Both the position numbers and the translations under genes were made by a program. Below are positions 21,561 through 30,332 of a DNA stretch of 40,779 nt, one piece after another. Every line of letters starts with the position of its first letter. The first letter of the stretch is position 1. This DNA is from Lysobacter sp. ISL-50 (GTDB taxonomy: Bacteria > Pseudomonadota > Gammaproteobacteria > Xanthomonadales > Xanthomonadaceae), in contig NZ_JAGGRI010000019.1 in NCBI RefSeq assembly GCF_018612875.1, forward strand, positions 1 through 40,779, read 5' to 3'. The notes beneath the pieces were generated by a model, which did not search any database, was not told where the DNA came from, and saw nothing but the letters and a program-made list of their open reading frames with translations.

Positions 21561-21686
21561 CGGGAATGGAAAATCGGGAATCGGGAATCGTCGCCGACGG
21601 TTCCCGATTTTCCCGTTTCCAGCTCGCGCTTTGACGATTTAGCATTCCCGATTCCCGATTCCCGATTCCCGATTCCCGATTCCCGG
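21561..21686 (+). repeat. GGGAATC/GATTCCC repeat element in infB-rbfA gap
   Basis: Copies of CGGGAAT at 21561-21590 are followed by inverted copies at 21601-21615 and then six perfect tandem heptamers ATTCCCG (21644-21685). This is the same family as the nuoD-nuoE element. It ends seven bases before the rbfA ATG, so the array overlaps the place where a ribosome site would be, and the folded RNA could sequester or replace it. Confidence 0.85.
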
Positions 21687-21692
21687 ACCCTA

Positions 21693-22100
21693 ATGCCCAG
21701 CAGCAAATCGTTCCACCGTACCGACCGGGTCTCGGCGCAATTGCGTCGCGAGCTCGGCAAGATCGTGCACGAGGCCGTGCGCGAGCACGGCTTGCCGTCG
21801 GTCAGCGTGTCCGACGTCGAGATCTCGCGCGACCTGGCCCATGCCAAGGTCTTCGTGACCGCGCTGCAGCCCGAGCGCTCGCTCGAAGCGGTCAAGGATC
21901 TCAAGGAACTCGCTCCGAACCTGCGTTACCAACTCGGCAAGGCGATGAAGCTGCGCCACGTGCCCGAGCTGCATTTTCATTACGACGATTCGGTCGATCG
22001 CGGCGAAAGCATCGACAACCTGCTGCGCGATCATCCCGATCTGGAAACCCGCGCCGATGAAGGCGGGAGCGAAGACGGCGAGGGCGGCAAGCCGGAGTGA
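21693..22100 (+). CDS. rbfA: Ribosome-binding factor A
   Basis: RbfA binds the 30S subunit during 16S rRNA 5'-end maturation. The 135-residue product has the family pattern RVSAQLRRELGKIVHE at the N-terminus, VSVSDVEISRDLAHAKVFVT, and LRHVPELHFHYDDSVDRG before an acidic, disordered tail (DEGGSEDGEGGKPE). The ATG directly follows a heptamer repeat array and no purine-rich ribosome site is visible just upstream, which is unusual. The order infB-rbfA is conserved. Confidence 0.96.
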   Translation: MPSSKSFHRTDRVSAQLRRELGKIVHEAVREHGLPSVSVSDVEISRDLAHAKVFVTALQPERSLEAVKDLKELAPNLRYQLGKAMKLRHVPELHFHYDDSVDRGESIDNLLRDHPDLETRADEGGSEDGEGGKPE

Positions 22101-22469
22101 TCGGCGGCTTCGCCGGTCGGGGCGCGTAAGCGTCCGATGCGGGCGGCCGGTGGATGGCTGCGCGGTTGATCGACCGGGGGCCGTGGCGACTGCCTTTCGG
22201 GGTTTGCGTCGGGGCTCGGTGGTCCGAGTCGGGGCTGAAGCCCCTCCCACAACAAACCTCGTGGCTTCGATGTCTTTTGTGGGAGGGGCTTCAGCCCCGA
22301 CTCGAAACCGCATCCACGACGACAGCCCGGCAGCTCCCGCATACCCGCACCCCACCGAGCGGGACCGACATCCGGCCGAACGCCACCCCCGTTTGCCCCC
22401 GAGTTTCCGCAAACCCGCGCCACCGGCCGCCGTTCGCGCCGCCGTGTGTTCTCTCCCAGGAGCCCTCGC
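22101..22469. other. Spacer between rbfA and GlcG-like gene
   Basis: This 369-bp stretch has no supported gene. Its centre is the 80-bp REP-type palindrome listed separately. The remainder is GC-rich with no promoter I can defend. CAGGAG stands nine bases before the next ATG. Confidence 0.6.
22225..22304 (+). repeat. REP-type palindrome, perfect 28-bp inverted repeat
   Basis: The arm CGAGTCGGGGCTGAAGCCCC plus TCCCACAA (22225-22252) is repeated as its exact reverse complement at 22277-22304, with a 24-base loop. Each arm also contains its own short hairpin, GGGGCTGAAGCCCC. This is the architecture of REP pairs. A sequence-variant pair of the same design lies at the right edge of the window. 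Confidence 0.9.
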
Positions 22470-22904
22470 ATGTCCACGCTGCCCCCGCGTTACGGTGCCC
22501 CGATTTCGTTCGCAACCGCCAGCCGGGTCATGCGCGCCGCGCAGGCGCGGGCCGAGCGCGAAGGCTGGCCGATGGTGATCGCCATCGTGGACAGCACCGG
22601 CCATCTGGTGATGCTTCACAAGCTCGATCAGGCGCAATATGGGAGCATTCCCGTGGCCCAGGCCAAGGCCGAGACGGCAGTGAAGTTCCGCCGCCCGACC
22701 AAGGTGTTCGAAGACGCGGTCGCTGCCGGCGGATTGGGCATGCGATTGCTCGGCATGGACAATCTGTTGCCGTTGGATGGCGGGCTGCCCCTGATCGTGG
22801 GCGGCGAGGTGATCGGTGCGATCGGCGTGTCCGGGATGCAGTCGGTCCAGGACGCGCAAATCGCGCAGGCAGGGGTGGACGGCTTGCTTGAACACGACGC
22901 GTAA
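22470..22904 (+). CDS. GlcG/HbpS-family (haem-binding-like) protein
   Basis: The 144-residue product reads as a complete GlcG/HbpS-type single-domain protein: the N-terminal helix [19 protein letters not shown], the strand [19 protein letters not shown], and the closing [20 protein letters not shown]. Members are small alpha/beta proteins. Some bind haem or cobalamin, others sit beside glycolate or propanediol genes, and many have unknown roles. The ATG follows CAGGAG. It has no signal peptide. It lies between rbfA and truB, which are usually adjacent, and its 3' end overlaps the truB start. The context gives no substrate hint. Confidence 0.85.
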   Translation: MSTLPPRYGAPISFATASRVMRAAQARAEREGWPMVIAIVDSTGHLVMLHKLDQAQYGSIPVAQAKAETAVKFRRPTKVFEDAVAAGGLGMRLLGMDNLLPLDGGLPLIVGGEVIGAIGVSGMQSVQDAQIAQAGVDGLLEHDA

Positions 22905-23817
22905 ACGCAATTGGCGCCATGTCGACGGCTTGTTGCTGCTCGACAAACCGCAAGGCCTGAGTTCCAACCAGGCCTTGCAGCAGGCACGCCACCTGTTCCG
23001 CGCCGAAAAGGGCGGGCACACCGGCAGCCTGGACCCGCTGGCGACCGGCCTGCTGCCGCTGTGCTTCGGCGAAGCGACCAAGATCGCCGGCCTGCTGCTC
23101 GGCGCGCACAAGGCCTACACCACCACCGCCGTGCTCGGCCTGACCACCGACAGCGACGACGCCGACGGCGCGCCGCTGCTCGAACGCGCCGTGCCCGAGC
23201 TCGACGACGCCACCATCGAAGCCGCGCTCGCGCCGCTGCGCGGCGCCATCCGCCAGCGTGCGCCGATCTATTCCGCGCTCAAGCAGGGCGGCGAACCGCT
23301 GTACGCCAAGGCCCGCCGCGGCGAGGCCATCGAGGCGCCCGAGCGCGACGTGATCGTGCATTCGCTGACCCTGACCGGCCGCGACGGCCCGCGCCTGGAG
23401 CTGCATGTGGAATGCGGCTCGGGCACCTACGTGCGCAGCCTGGTCCGCGACCTGGGCGAAACCCTCGGCTGCGGTGCCCACGTCAGCGTGCTGCGCCGGC
23501 TGTGGGTCGAGCCGTTCATGCAGCCGCGCATGGTCACCCTGGAGCAACTGCGCGAACTGGCCGAGCAGGGCAGCGATCTGGCGCTGGACGCCCATCTGCT
23601 GCCGATCGAAGCGGGCCTGAGCGAATTCGCCCGGGTCTCGATCGACGCCGCGTCCGCCCATCGGCTGGGCCAGGGCCAGGCGGTCGCGTGCGAAGAGGGC
23701 GAGACCGGGCTGGTGGCGATTTTCGGCGAAGCCGGCCGCTGCCTGGGCCTGGGCCTGCGTCAGGCCGAGGGCCGCCTGCAGCCGCAGCGGCTGTTCCGCT
23801 GGGCGGCGCAGGGCTGA
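22888..23817 (+). CDS. truB: tRNA pseudouridine(55) synthase TruB
   Basis: TruB makes pseudouridine 55 in the T loop of tRNAs. The 309-residue protein has the catalytic motif [13 protein letters not shown] with the nucleophile D49, preceded by [15 protein letters not shown], and the RNA-binding stretch [16 protein letters not shown]. The start is taken as TTG, giving (L/M)[13 protein letters not shown], which matches the expected N-terminus; GGGGTGGA lies a few bases upstream. This start overlaps the preceding gene by 17 bp. No ATG or GTG in frame would leave the N-terminal motif complete. A C-terminal PUA-like region is present. Confidence 0.95.
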   Translation: MNTTRKRNWRHVDGLLLLDKPQGLSSNQALQQARHLFRAEKGGHTGSLDPLATGLLPLCFGEATKIAGLLLGAHKAYTTTAVLGLTTDSDDADGAPLLERAVPELDDATIEAALAPLRGAIRQRAPIYSALKQGGEPLYAKARRGEAIEAPERDVIVHSLTLTGRDGPRLELHVECGSGTYVRSLVRDLGETLGCGAHVSVLRRLWVEPFMQPRMVTLEQLRELAEQGSDLALDAHLLPIEAGLSEFARVSIDAASAHRLGQGQAVACEEGETGLVAIFGEAGRCLGLGLRQAEGRLQPQRLFRWAAQG

Positions 23818-24133
23818 CCCGCGCCGAAGGCGTGTCCAACCGGGCCGCGGCGCCGGCGCATGCAGCCAGCTGAACAGCGTGTTCGCTCACCGATTGCGTG
23901 CCGCCCGGGCCGGGCACGGATCGTCGATCCGCACCGATCCAAGGTCGCAATCGCCGCCGCGGGCTGTTACAATTCCGCCGCTTTTCAAGCACTTCGCCCA
24001 AAGCCATCGGTTCGGGCGATGCTCGCAAGGCAATCCTCACTTAAAGCAAGCGGCGGGCCAGGCGGTGCGTCGGGGCGGAAATTCCGCGACCGATTCGCTT
24101 CTGCGGGCCCCGCATCTACAGAGAACATAAGTC
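23818..24133 (+). other. truB-rpsO intergenic and rpsO leader
   Basis: There is no supported gene. The first 140 bp is GC-rich; a TTACAAT patch marks a possible rpsO promoter, leaving a leader of about 150 nt. In E. coli the rpsO leader folds for S15 autoregulation. A structure is plausible here too but I could not establish one by eye. Confidence 0.5.
23945..23973 (+). promoter_or_regulatory. Candidate rpsO promoter
   Basis: TACAAT at 23968-23973 is a good -10 element. At 17 bases upstream the -35 is only TCGCAA, a weak match. Its location within the only AT-richer patch before rpsO supports it. Confidence 0.4.
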
Positions 24134-24394
24134 ATGTCGATCGACACCAGCAAGGTAATTGAAGACAACAAGCGCGGCGCCAACGACACCGGTTCGCCGG
24201 AAGTCCAGGTCGCTCTGCTGACCGCTCGCATCGAGCAGCTCACCGGCCACTTCAAGCAGCACAAGCAGGACCACCACAGCCGTCGCGGTCTGCTGATGAT
24301 GGTCAACCGCCGTCGCAGCCTGCTCGATTACCTCAAGCGCAAAGACGGCGAGCGCTACAAGGCCCTGATCGAGAAGCTCGGTCTGCGCCGCTAA
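24134..24394 (+). CDS. rpsO: 30S ribosomal protein S15
   Basis: S15 is a primary binder of the central domain of 16S rRNA. The 86-residue protein is of ordinary length, with [20 protein letters not shown] near residue 22 and the C-terminal [20 protein letters not shown]. The ATG is preceded by AGAGAACATAAGTC, a modest ribosome site. A strong terminator follows, so most rpsO mRNA ends before pnp. Confidence 0.98.
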   Translation: MSIDTSKVIEDNKRGANDTGSPEVQVALLTARIEQLTGHFKQHKQDHHSRRGLLMMVNRRRSLLDYLKRKDGERYKALIEKLGLRR

Positions 24395-24404
24395 TCGGAC
24401 ACCC

Positions 24405-24438
24405 AACCGCGGCGCAGCGATGCGCCGCGGTTTGTTTT
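24405..24438 (+). terminator. Intrinsic terminator after rpsO
   Basis: A twelve-base arm AACCGCGGCGCA, loop GCGA, TGCGCCGCGGTT, then TGTTTT. It lies ten bases beyond the rpsO stop. Confidence 0.92.
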
Positions 24439-24652
24439 GGCGGACATGAAAGTTCCGCAGGCGATGCAGGAAGCAACGCCGCCAGCGACGGTACGCGAGC
24501 GCGACCGTCGAACTGGATGGGCCCCACGGCCTCGTGCGACGCAGCGCCGGAGCGCGCGCGAAACGCAACAAACCTCAGGTCGCTGCGCCGGCGGCCGACC
24601 GGAGCGGGGCAAGGGCCCCGACCGGAACGCATAGTTACCGAAGGAACCCAAC

Positions 24653-26761
24653 GTGGCAAAAATTACCAAGACCTTCCAGTACGGCAACCATCAAGTGACC
24701 CTGGAGACCGGCGAAATCGCCCGTCAGGCCGGCGGCGCCGTGATCGTCAAGATGGACGACACCGTACTGCTGGTGGCAGCCGTCGCCGCCAAGAGCGCGC
24801 GCGAGGGCCAGGACTTCTTCCCGCTCACCGTGGATTACCAAGAGAAGTTCTACGCCGGCGGTCGCATCCCGGGCGGCTTCTTCAAGCGTGAAGGCCGTGC
24901 GACCGAGAAGGAAACACTGATCTCGCGCCTGATCGACCGTCCGATCCGTCCGCTGTTCCCGGAAGACTACAAGAACGAAGTCCAGATCATCGCCACGGTG
25001 ATGTCGATGAATCCGGAAGTCGACGGCGACATCCCGGCGCTGATCGGCGCGTCCGCCGCGCTCGCGCTGGCCGGTACGCCGTTCCAGGGCCCGATCGGCG
25101 CGGCCAAGGTCGGTTACAAGAACGGCCAGTACCTGCTCAACCCGACCGCGACCGAACTGCTCGATTCCGAGCTCGAACTCGTCGTCGCCGGCACCTCCAA
25201 CGCGGTGCTGATGGTCGAATCCGAAGCCAAGATGCTGTCCGAGGAGGTCATGCTCGGCGCGGTGATGTTCGGCCATCGCGAACTGCAGAAGGTCATCAAC
25301 GTCATCAACGAGCTCGTCGTCGAAGCCGGCACCAAGCCGTCCTCGTGGGAAGCTCCGGCCAAGAACAACGCCCTGATCGGCGCGTTGAAGGACGCCGTCG
25401 GCAGCCAGTTGGAGCAGGCCTTCCAGGTCCGCGACAAGCTGCAGCGCCGCGACGCCATCGGCGCGATCAAGAAGGACGTGCTGCAGGGCCTCGCCGGCCG
25501 CGCCGAAGCCGACGGTTGGCAGAACGCCGAGCTGTCGAAGGAATTCGGCGAGCTCGAGTACCAGACCATGCGCAACTCGGTGCTGAGCACCAAGGTCCGC
25601 ATCGACGGTCGCGCGCTCGACACCGTGCGCCCGATCGCCTCGCGCGTCGGCGTGCTGCCGCGCACCCACGGCTCCTCGCTGTTCACCCGCGGCGAGACCC
25701 AGGCCATCGTGGTCGCCACGCTGGGCACCGCGCGCGACGGTCAGATCATCGACGCGGTCTCGGGCGAGTACAAGGAACACTTCCTGTTCCATTACAACTT
25801 CCCGCCTTACTCGGTCGGCGAAGCCGGCCGCATGATGGGCCCGAAGCGCCGCGAAATCGGCCACGGCCGCCTCGCCAAGCGCGGCGTGCTGGCGGTGATG
25901 CCGACGATGGAAGAGTTCCCGTACACCATCCGCATCGTCTCGGAAATCACCGAGTCCAACGGTTCCTCCTCGATGGCTTCGGTCTGCGGCAGCTCGCTGG
26001 CGCTGATGGATGCCGGCGTGCCGATCAAGGCGCCGGTCGCGGGCATCGCGATGGGCCTGGTCAAGGAAGACGATAACTTCGTCGTCCTGTCCGACATCCT
26101 GGGCGACGAGGATCACCTCGGCGACATGGACTTCAAGGTCGCCGGCACCGCCACGGGCATCTCGGCGCTGCAGATGGACATCAAGATCCAGGGCATCACC
26201 GAAGAGATCATGAAGGTGGCGCTGGAGCAGGCCAAGGCCGGCCGTCTGCACATCCTCGGCGAGATGGCTCACGCCCTCACCGAATCGCGCACCGAGCTGT
26301 CCGAGTACGCGCCGCGTCTGCTGACCATGAAGATCCATCCGGACAAGATCCGCGAAGTGATCGGCAAGGGCGGCTCGACCATCCAGGCGATCACGAAGGA
26401 AACCGGCACCCAGATCGACATCCAGGACGACGGCACCATCGTCATCGCTTCGGTCAACGCCGCCGCCGCGCAGGCCGCGAAGGCGCGCATCGACCAGATC
26501 GTGTCCGACGTCGAGCCGGGCCGCATCTACGAAGGCAAGGTCGCCAAGATCATGGACTTCGGTGCGTTCGTGACGATCCTGCCGGGCAAGGACGGTCTGG
26601 TCCACGTGTCGCAGATTTCCAACGAGCGCGTCGAGAAGGTCAGCGACAAGCTCAAGGAAGGCGACGTGGTCAAGGTCAAGGTGCTGGAAGTCGACAAGCA
26701 GGGCCGCATCCGTCTGTCGATGAAGGCCGTGGAAGAAGGCGAGGGCGTCGTGGCCGAGTAA
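24653..26761 (+). CDS. pnp: Polyribonucleotide nucleotidyltransferase (PNPase)
   Basis: PNPase degrades RNA 3' to 5' by phosphorolysis, as a trimer and often within the degradosome. The 702-residue protein has two RNase PH domains joined by a helical domain. The second includes [19 protein letters not shown] and the catalytic aspartates D485 and D491 in the [15 protein letters not shown] stretch. A KH domain (VIGKGG near residue 570) and an S1 domain from about 623 follow. The start is GTG with AAGGAA upstream. The 214 bp between the rpsO terminator and this start may be a leader for autoregulation, as known for E. coli pnp. The last 14 codons are duplicated elsewhere in the window. Confidence 0.98.
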   Translation: MAKITKTFQYGNHQVTLETGEIARQAGGAVIVKMDDTVLLVAAVAAKSAREGQDFFPLTVDYQEKFYAGGRIPGGFFKREGRATEKETLISRLIDRPIRPLFPEDYKNEVQIIATVMSMNPEVDGDIPALIGASAALALAGTPFQGPIGAAKVGYKNGQYLLNPTATELLDSELELVVAGTSNAVLMVESEAKMLSEEVMLGAVMFGHRELQKVINVINELVVEAGTKPSSWEAPAKNNALIGALKDAVGSQLEQAFQVRDKLQRRDAIGAIKKDVLQGLAGRAEADGWQNAELSKEFGELEYQTMRNSVLSTKVRIDGRALDTVRPIASRVGVLPRTHGSSLFTRGETQAIVVATLGTARDGQIIDAVSGEYKEHFLFHYNFPPYSVGEAGRMMGPKRREIGHGRLAKRGVLAVMPTMEEFPYTIRIVSEITESNGSSSMASVCGSSLALMDAGVPIKAPVAGIAMGLVKEDDNFVVLSDILGDEDHLGDMDFKVAGTATGISALQMDIKIQGITEEIMKVALEQAKAGRLHILGEMAHALTESRTELSEYAPRLLTMKIHPDKIREVIGKGGSTIQAITKETGTQIDIQDDGTIVIASVNAAAAQAAKARIDQIVSDVEPGRIYEGKVAKIMDFGAFVTILPGKDGLVHVSQISNERVEKVSDKLKEGDVVKVKVLEVDKQGRIRLSMKAVEEGEGVVAE

Positions 26762-26824
26762 TCGCCGCGCGCATCGCTGTACTTCGGAAAAAGCGGGCTT
26801 CGGCCCGCTTTTTCTTTGCGCGGG
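26716..26824 (+). repeat. pnp 3'-end repeat, copy 1 (original)
   Basis: This stretch covers the last 14 pnp codons, stop, and terminator. A second copy at 30087-30195 is identical over the first 53 bp or so and near-identical through the hairpin; a third, shorter copy is at 33425-33484. Confidence 0.9.
26788..26818 (+). terminator. Intrinsic terminator of pnp
   Basis: AAAAAGCGGGC, loop TTCG, GCCCGCTTTTT and a further CTTT. It is the parent of two later copies. Confidence 0.93.
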
Positions 26825-27449
26825 TTTCCGAAGGGCCCGCGACGAAAAAAGCCGTGGAGCCGTTCCGGTCGCGTCGGCGCGGCTGGTGACCTTCCGATCG
26901 AGGCCGGACCGGCCCGGTCCGCTTGTTCGCCTTTCTTGTGCATCGGGCGCGGCGCCCGATCCTCCCTGCGGCGTGATCGCTTCGATCACAGCCGCCGCGC
27001 AGCCGCCGGCGATCGACCCGTCTTCACGATGAGCGGGGCGCTAATTTCATACGAGTCTGATTGATGTGCCCGGCTGCGTGCCTGAGCATGCTCGCGATAC
27101 GGATGATCGCGTCCAGGCAGGCATGGACTCGTTGGATGAATCGGGGGCTGGTTTGATCCATGCCGCTCCTTGAAGACCGCGCGGCGCGACAGCGTCGCGA
27201 TCCGGCCCTTTCCTGCTGCTGCGCGAGGCGCGCAAGTACAACGATTGCCGTCGCACACAAGCGGTCAGTGGCATGCGGATCGGCAGCAGGCGGAGTGTTT
27301 GGCTTTAGTGCCGCCGGTATGTCCGGATTCGCTGTGCGCGTTCGATCACTTCCATGTCGAGTCGCGCCCATGGCGCAGCTTGGTCGGTATCGCGCTGGCA
27401 CCAGTCAATGCGACGCCCCTGCACATATGACTTAGTTGAGGCAATATCG
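26825..27449. other. Spacer between pnp and secreted protein A
   Basis: About 625 bp without a supported gene on either strand; the open frames have no recognisable content. Visible structure: a nine-pair palindrome ATCGGGCGC-G-GCGCCCGAT (26942-26960), a small one GTGATC/GATCAC (26973-26989), and the motif TACGAGTCTGATTG (27050-27063) that recurs after genes A and B. No promoter for gene A could be pinned down. Confidence 0.6.
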
Positions 27450-29651
27450 ATGCGCGGTTCAATCTGGATTTTCGGCCAAAACAGAGTCGGGAGCGCCGCG
27501 CCGCGCTCGCAGCTCCGGGGGCTGTCTTTACTTGCGGCCTTGGCGGTGCTGCTGCCGCAGTCGGCTCTTGCCGCGCCCTGGACCTGCGATTCGGCAGGCT
27601 ATCTGTTCCAGCGTTCGGCATCCGGCGTCAACTCCGTGACTTCGGTCGATCTGGCCACGGGTGTCGCCACGCCGGTAGGTAACATGCCGATCAGCGTCAA
27701 TGGCGTCGGTTACAACACGCTCGACAATTATTTCTATGGCGCAGTGACTTCGGGGGGCGGCGGCATAGTCCGCATCAATTCCGATCTGACCACGACCGTG
27801 GTCTCGACCCAGGCCGGCAGCAACATGGGCGATTTCGACGATGCCGGCCATTATTGGTCGTCCACCGGCGGAGGAAACAATCCAACTGCCTGGAAGGAGA
27901 TCGATTTCTCGAACCCGGCCTCTGCGACCTATGGCACGGTTATCCGCCAGGGCACCTTTGCCTACACGGCTGGAACCTTCATGGGGGACTGGTCGTGGAT
28001 CAATGGCTCGTTCTACTTCGCCATGACGTCGTTCGCCAATCCCACCGCGACGCCGCGCCTGGGACGTTTCACGCCCGGCGCCAGTGGTAACGGCACGTTC
28101 ACCGATCTGGGACCGATCGCGGGCATCCCCAACGGGGCCGTCTCCACCGCAGGTTTTGGTGCGTCGTATACCGACTCCAATGACTATCTGTATATCGGCG
28201 ACAACGGCAATGGCAAGATTTTCCGGGTCGATGTCACGGGTCCGGGCACTCCCAGCGGGATTCTCGCCGCGACCGGTCCCGTTTCGTCCCAGAACGACGG
28301 CGCGCGCTGCGCCGACGCGGGCGTACCGACGGTAACGGTGATCAAGTCGGTCGCGGGCCGGGCCGCGGCGGCGGACCAATTCACGGTGAGCCTGGTGAAC
28401 ACCGCCAACACGACGCTGACCTCGGCCACGACCACGGGCGCGGCTACCAGCGCGACCACGGCGGACTGGCCGGTCTCGCAGAACGCGACCTATACCATCC
28501 GCGACGCGATGGCCGCGGGCTCGACCAATACGCTGGCAGCCTATGCCGCCACGATCGCTTGCACGGACACCGATACGGGCGCCGCTGTTGCCGTTACCGG
28601 AACGGCGCCGAACTGGTCCCTGGCGATCGCCACGGATCACGATTACAGCTGCACGGTCACCAACACGCCGGGAGCCCCGTTGCAGCTGGCCAAGGCCTGG
28701 GGCGCGAACAGCACCACGGGCAATCAGGTGACGATCGGCGCGACCACCGGCGGCGCCAACAATACGGTCGCCTTCAACGCGACGGCGCCGACGGCGGCCA
28801 ACAGCGGTACGCCGGTGACCGTGGGTGTGGGCAATGCGATCACGTTGCCGGCGGAAACCGGCGCCGCTCTGGCCAACTACACCACGACGGTGGCTTGTAC
28901 CGGCGGCCATACCCTGTCCGGAACCAATGGCCAGCAAACCAACACGCTGACCATCACCAGCCGCAACGCGGCGGTGTGCACCTACACCAACACCCCGCGT
29001 ACCGCGACCCTGACCCTGCGCAAGCAGTGGAGCGGCGCGGCAGTGGGCGACGACGCGACGATCACGGTCTCGCGCGGCGCGACGGTGCTCGACACTTTGA
29101 ACTCCGACGCCGGCGCCGCCGGCGAATTGGATGCCGACGCCACGCCGACGACGGTGCTCATCGCCGAAACCGTCACCCTGGCCGAGACCTTGGCGGCAGC
29201 CAATGTCGGTTTGTACGACACCACGTTGGCCTGTACCGGCAGCGCCGATACCGACCCGGCCGACGGGCTGATCATCGGCGCGGCCGACACCGCGATCGTA
29301 TGCACCTACACCAACACCCATCGCATCGCCGACCTGTCGATCACCAAGACAAATACGCCCGCGGCCGGTGCCTTGGATCAAGCCAGCGACACCGTGAATT
29401 CTGGGCAAACGACGACTTACACCATGGTGGTCACCAACGACGGCACCACGGCGGTGACCGGAGCAATCGTCAGAGATACGCCCGGCGCGGGCATCACCTG
29501 TCCACCCGGCAATGCGGTGACCATCGCCGGCGACGGGGTGCCGGCGGGCAGCTTCACCGTGGCCGATCTGAGCGGCGCGAATGGCATCGTGCTGGGCGCC
29601 CTGGCGGCGGGACAAAGCACGACCTTGAGCTTCACCTGTCAGGTGAACTAA
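27450..29651 (+). CDS. Secreted multidomain protein A: DUF6923-like propeller, Cys-paired modules, DUF11 end
   Basis: The 733-residue protein has a Sec signal peptide, predicted cut after A41 (SALA|APW). Residues 42 to about 292 resemble DUF6923 beta-propeller-like domains (GYLFQRSASGVNSV, VDLATGVATPVGNMP, YLYIGDNGNGKIFRVD). From 293 come Ig-like modules, each closed by a cysteine pair: about 293-410; an LQLAKAW module 411-520; an LTLRKQW module 521-627 ending CTYTNT; and a DUF11-type domain 628-733 ending CQVN at the stop. No anchor or autotransporter barrel is seen. Its role is unknown; a surface or extracellular adhesin-like function is inference. The last 106 residues are nearly identical to those of B, C and D. 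Confidence 0.85.
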   Translation: MRGSIWIFGQNRVGSAAPRSQLRGLSLLAALAVLLPQSALAAPWTCDSAGYLFQRSASGVNSVTSVDLATGVATPVGNMPISVNGVGYNTLDNYFYGAVTSGGGGIVRINSDLTTTVVSTQAGSNMGDFDDAGHYWSSTGGGNNPTAWKEIDFSNPASATYGTVIRQGTFAYTAGTFMGDWSWINGSFYFAMTSFANPTATPRLGRFTPGASGNGTFTDLGPIAGIPNGAVSTAGFGASYTDSNDYLYIGDNGNGKIFRVDVTGPGTPSGILAATGPVSSQNDGARCADAGVPTVTVIKSVAGRAAAADQFTVSLVNTANTTLTSATTTGAATSATTADWPVSQNATYTIRDAMAAGSTNTLAAYAATIACTDTDTGAAVAVTGTAPNWSLAIATDHDYSCTVTNTPGAPLQLAKAWGANSTTGNQVTIGATTGGANNTVAFNATAPTAANSGTPVTVGVGNAITLPAETGAALANYTTTVACTGGHTLSGTNGQQTNTLTITSRNAAVCTYTNTPRTATLTLRKQWSGAAVGDDATITVSRGATVLDTLNSDAGAAGELDADATPTTVLIAETVTLAETLAAANVGLYDTTLACTGSADTDPADGLIIGAADTAIVCTYTNTHRIADLSITKTNTPAAGALDQASDTVNSGQTTTYTMVVTNDGTTAVTGAIVRDTPGAGITCPPGNAVTIAGDGVPAGSFTVADLSGANGIVLGALAAGQSTTLSFTCQVN

Positions 29652-30086
29652 CGAAAACGGGGATGGAGCGGCTTGCACCGGTCGCTCCGCGCGTCTCGGG
29701 AGAGCGCTTCGTCGCTGCATTGCAGGGCCAAGCACGCCTGTCCCACCTTGCGCCACGTTCGCAAACGGGGCGAAGCTGCCTGCAGCAACTATGCATCCGA
29801 ATGGCAGCTTCTTCATGTCGATTCGGTGCTGCCGCGTTGCTGACGCTTGGCGCGCAGATGAATTCGTACGAGTCTGATTGTCCATACATTGCGCAGGCAG
29901 ACACTGAATCGGCTAAGACAGATGTGGAGTGCTACTTGCACGTAATCCCGCGCGAGCGGATTTCGCCTCACTTCGGCGGAGAACGTCCCGCGCCTTTGTT
30001 TCGATAGTTCGCTTGCCGCAGAAGAATTTTTCGCTCGCGGCTTGACGGCGATCGATCAGACCTTCCTTCCGCTTCATGGCGATGCG
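29652..30086 (+). repeat. Long direct repeat downstream of gene A, copy 1
   Basis: This 435-bp block is clearly similar along its length to 32742-33190 after gene B. Shared landmarks in order are AGGTGAACTA (gene end), TCATGTCGATTCGGTGC, TACGAGTCTGATTG (29867-29880), GCGCAGGCA, GCGCCTTTGTTTCGAT, AGAAGAATTTTT and CATGGCGATGCGG. It holds no convincing gene; a conserved short frame around CATGTCGATTCGGTGC is broken differently in the two copies. Confidence 0.85.
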
Positions 30087-30195
30087 GTCGATGAAGGCCG
30101 TGGAAGAAGGCGAGGGCGTCGTGGCCGAGTAATCGCCGCGGGTCATCGCTGGATTTCGGAAAAAGCGGGCTTCGGCCCGCTTTTCTTTTGCGCGG
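30087..30195 (+). repeat. pnp 3'-end repeat, copy 2
   Basis: It restates the last 14 pnp codons ([14 protein letters not shown] and stop) without an upstream gene, followed by a copy of the pnp terminator. The nucleotide match to copy 1 starts abruptly at GTCGATGAAGG, marking a recombination junction. Confidence 0.9.
30160..30189 (+). terminator. Duplicated pnp-type terminator after gene A
   Basis: AAAAAGCGGGC, TTCG, GCCCGCTTTT. It has the same stem as the pnp terminator and now stands about 510 bp after gene A, for which no nearer terminator is visible. Confidence 0.85.
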
Positions 30196-30332
30196 CGTTT
30201 CTTGCCCGTTCGCGCGCGGGCAGGGCCTGGACGGGCCCGGTTTCAGGCATGTCCGGTTTTTCCCGCCGATCGAGATACAGGAAGGAACACATCCGTTCGT
30301 CCGCCGATCGAACGGTTTCAGGGGGAGAGGCC

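Noticed and set aside
21644-21685. Possible CRISPR array
   Set aside because: The units are 7 bp and directly abutting, with no spacers and no cas genes in the window.
29331-29651. Intramolecular Lys-Asn isopeptide bond in the shared tail (ITKT lysine, terminal Asn)
   Set aside because: The residues are suggestive of isopeptide-forming domains, but the catalytic acid cannot be placed by eye, and a cysteine pair already explains stabilisation.
29790-29880. Small gene beginning MHPNGSFFMSIRC in the repeated block after gene A
   Set aside because: The equivalent frame after gene B stops at a different place and has no ribosome site, so it behaves as non-coding DNA.
27528-29885. Minus-strand open frame opposite secreted protein A, with similar ones opposite B, C and D
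   Set aside because: The plus-strand proteins have signal peptides and recognisable repeated domains; the antisense frames mirror the repeats and have none.
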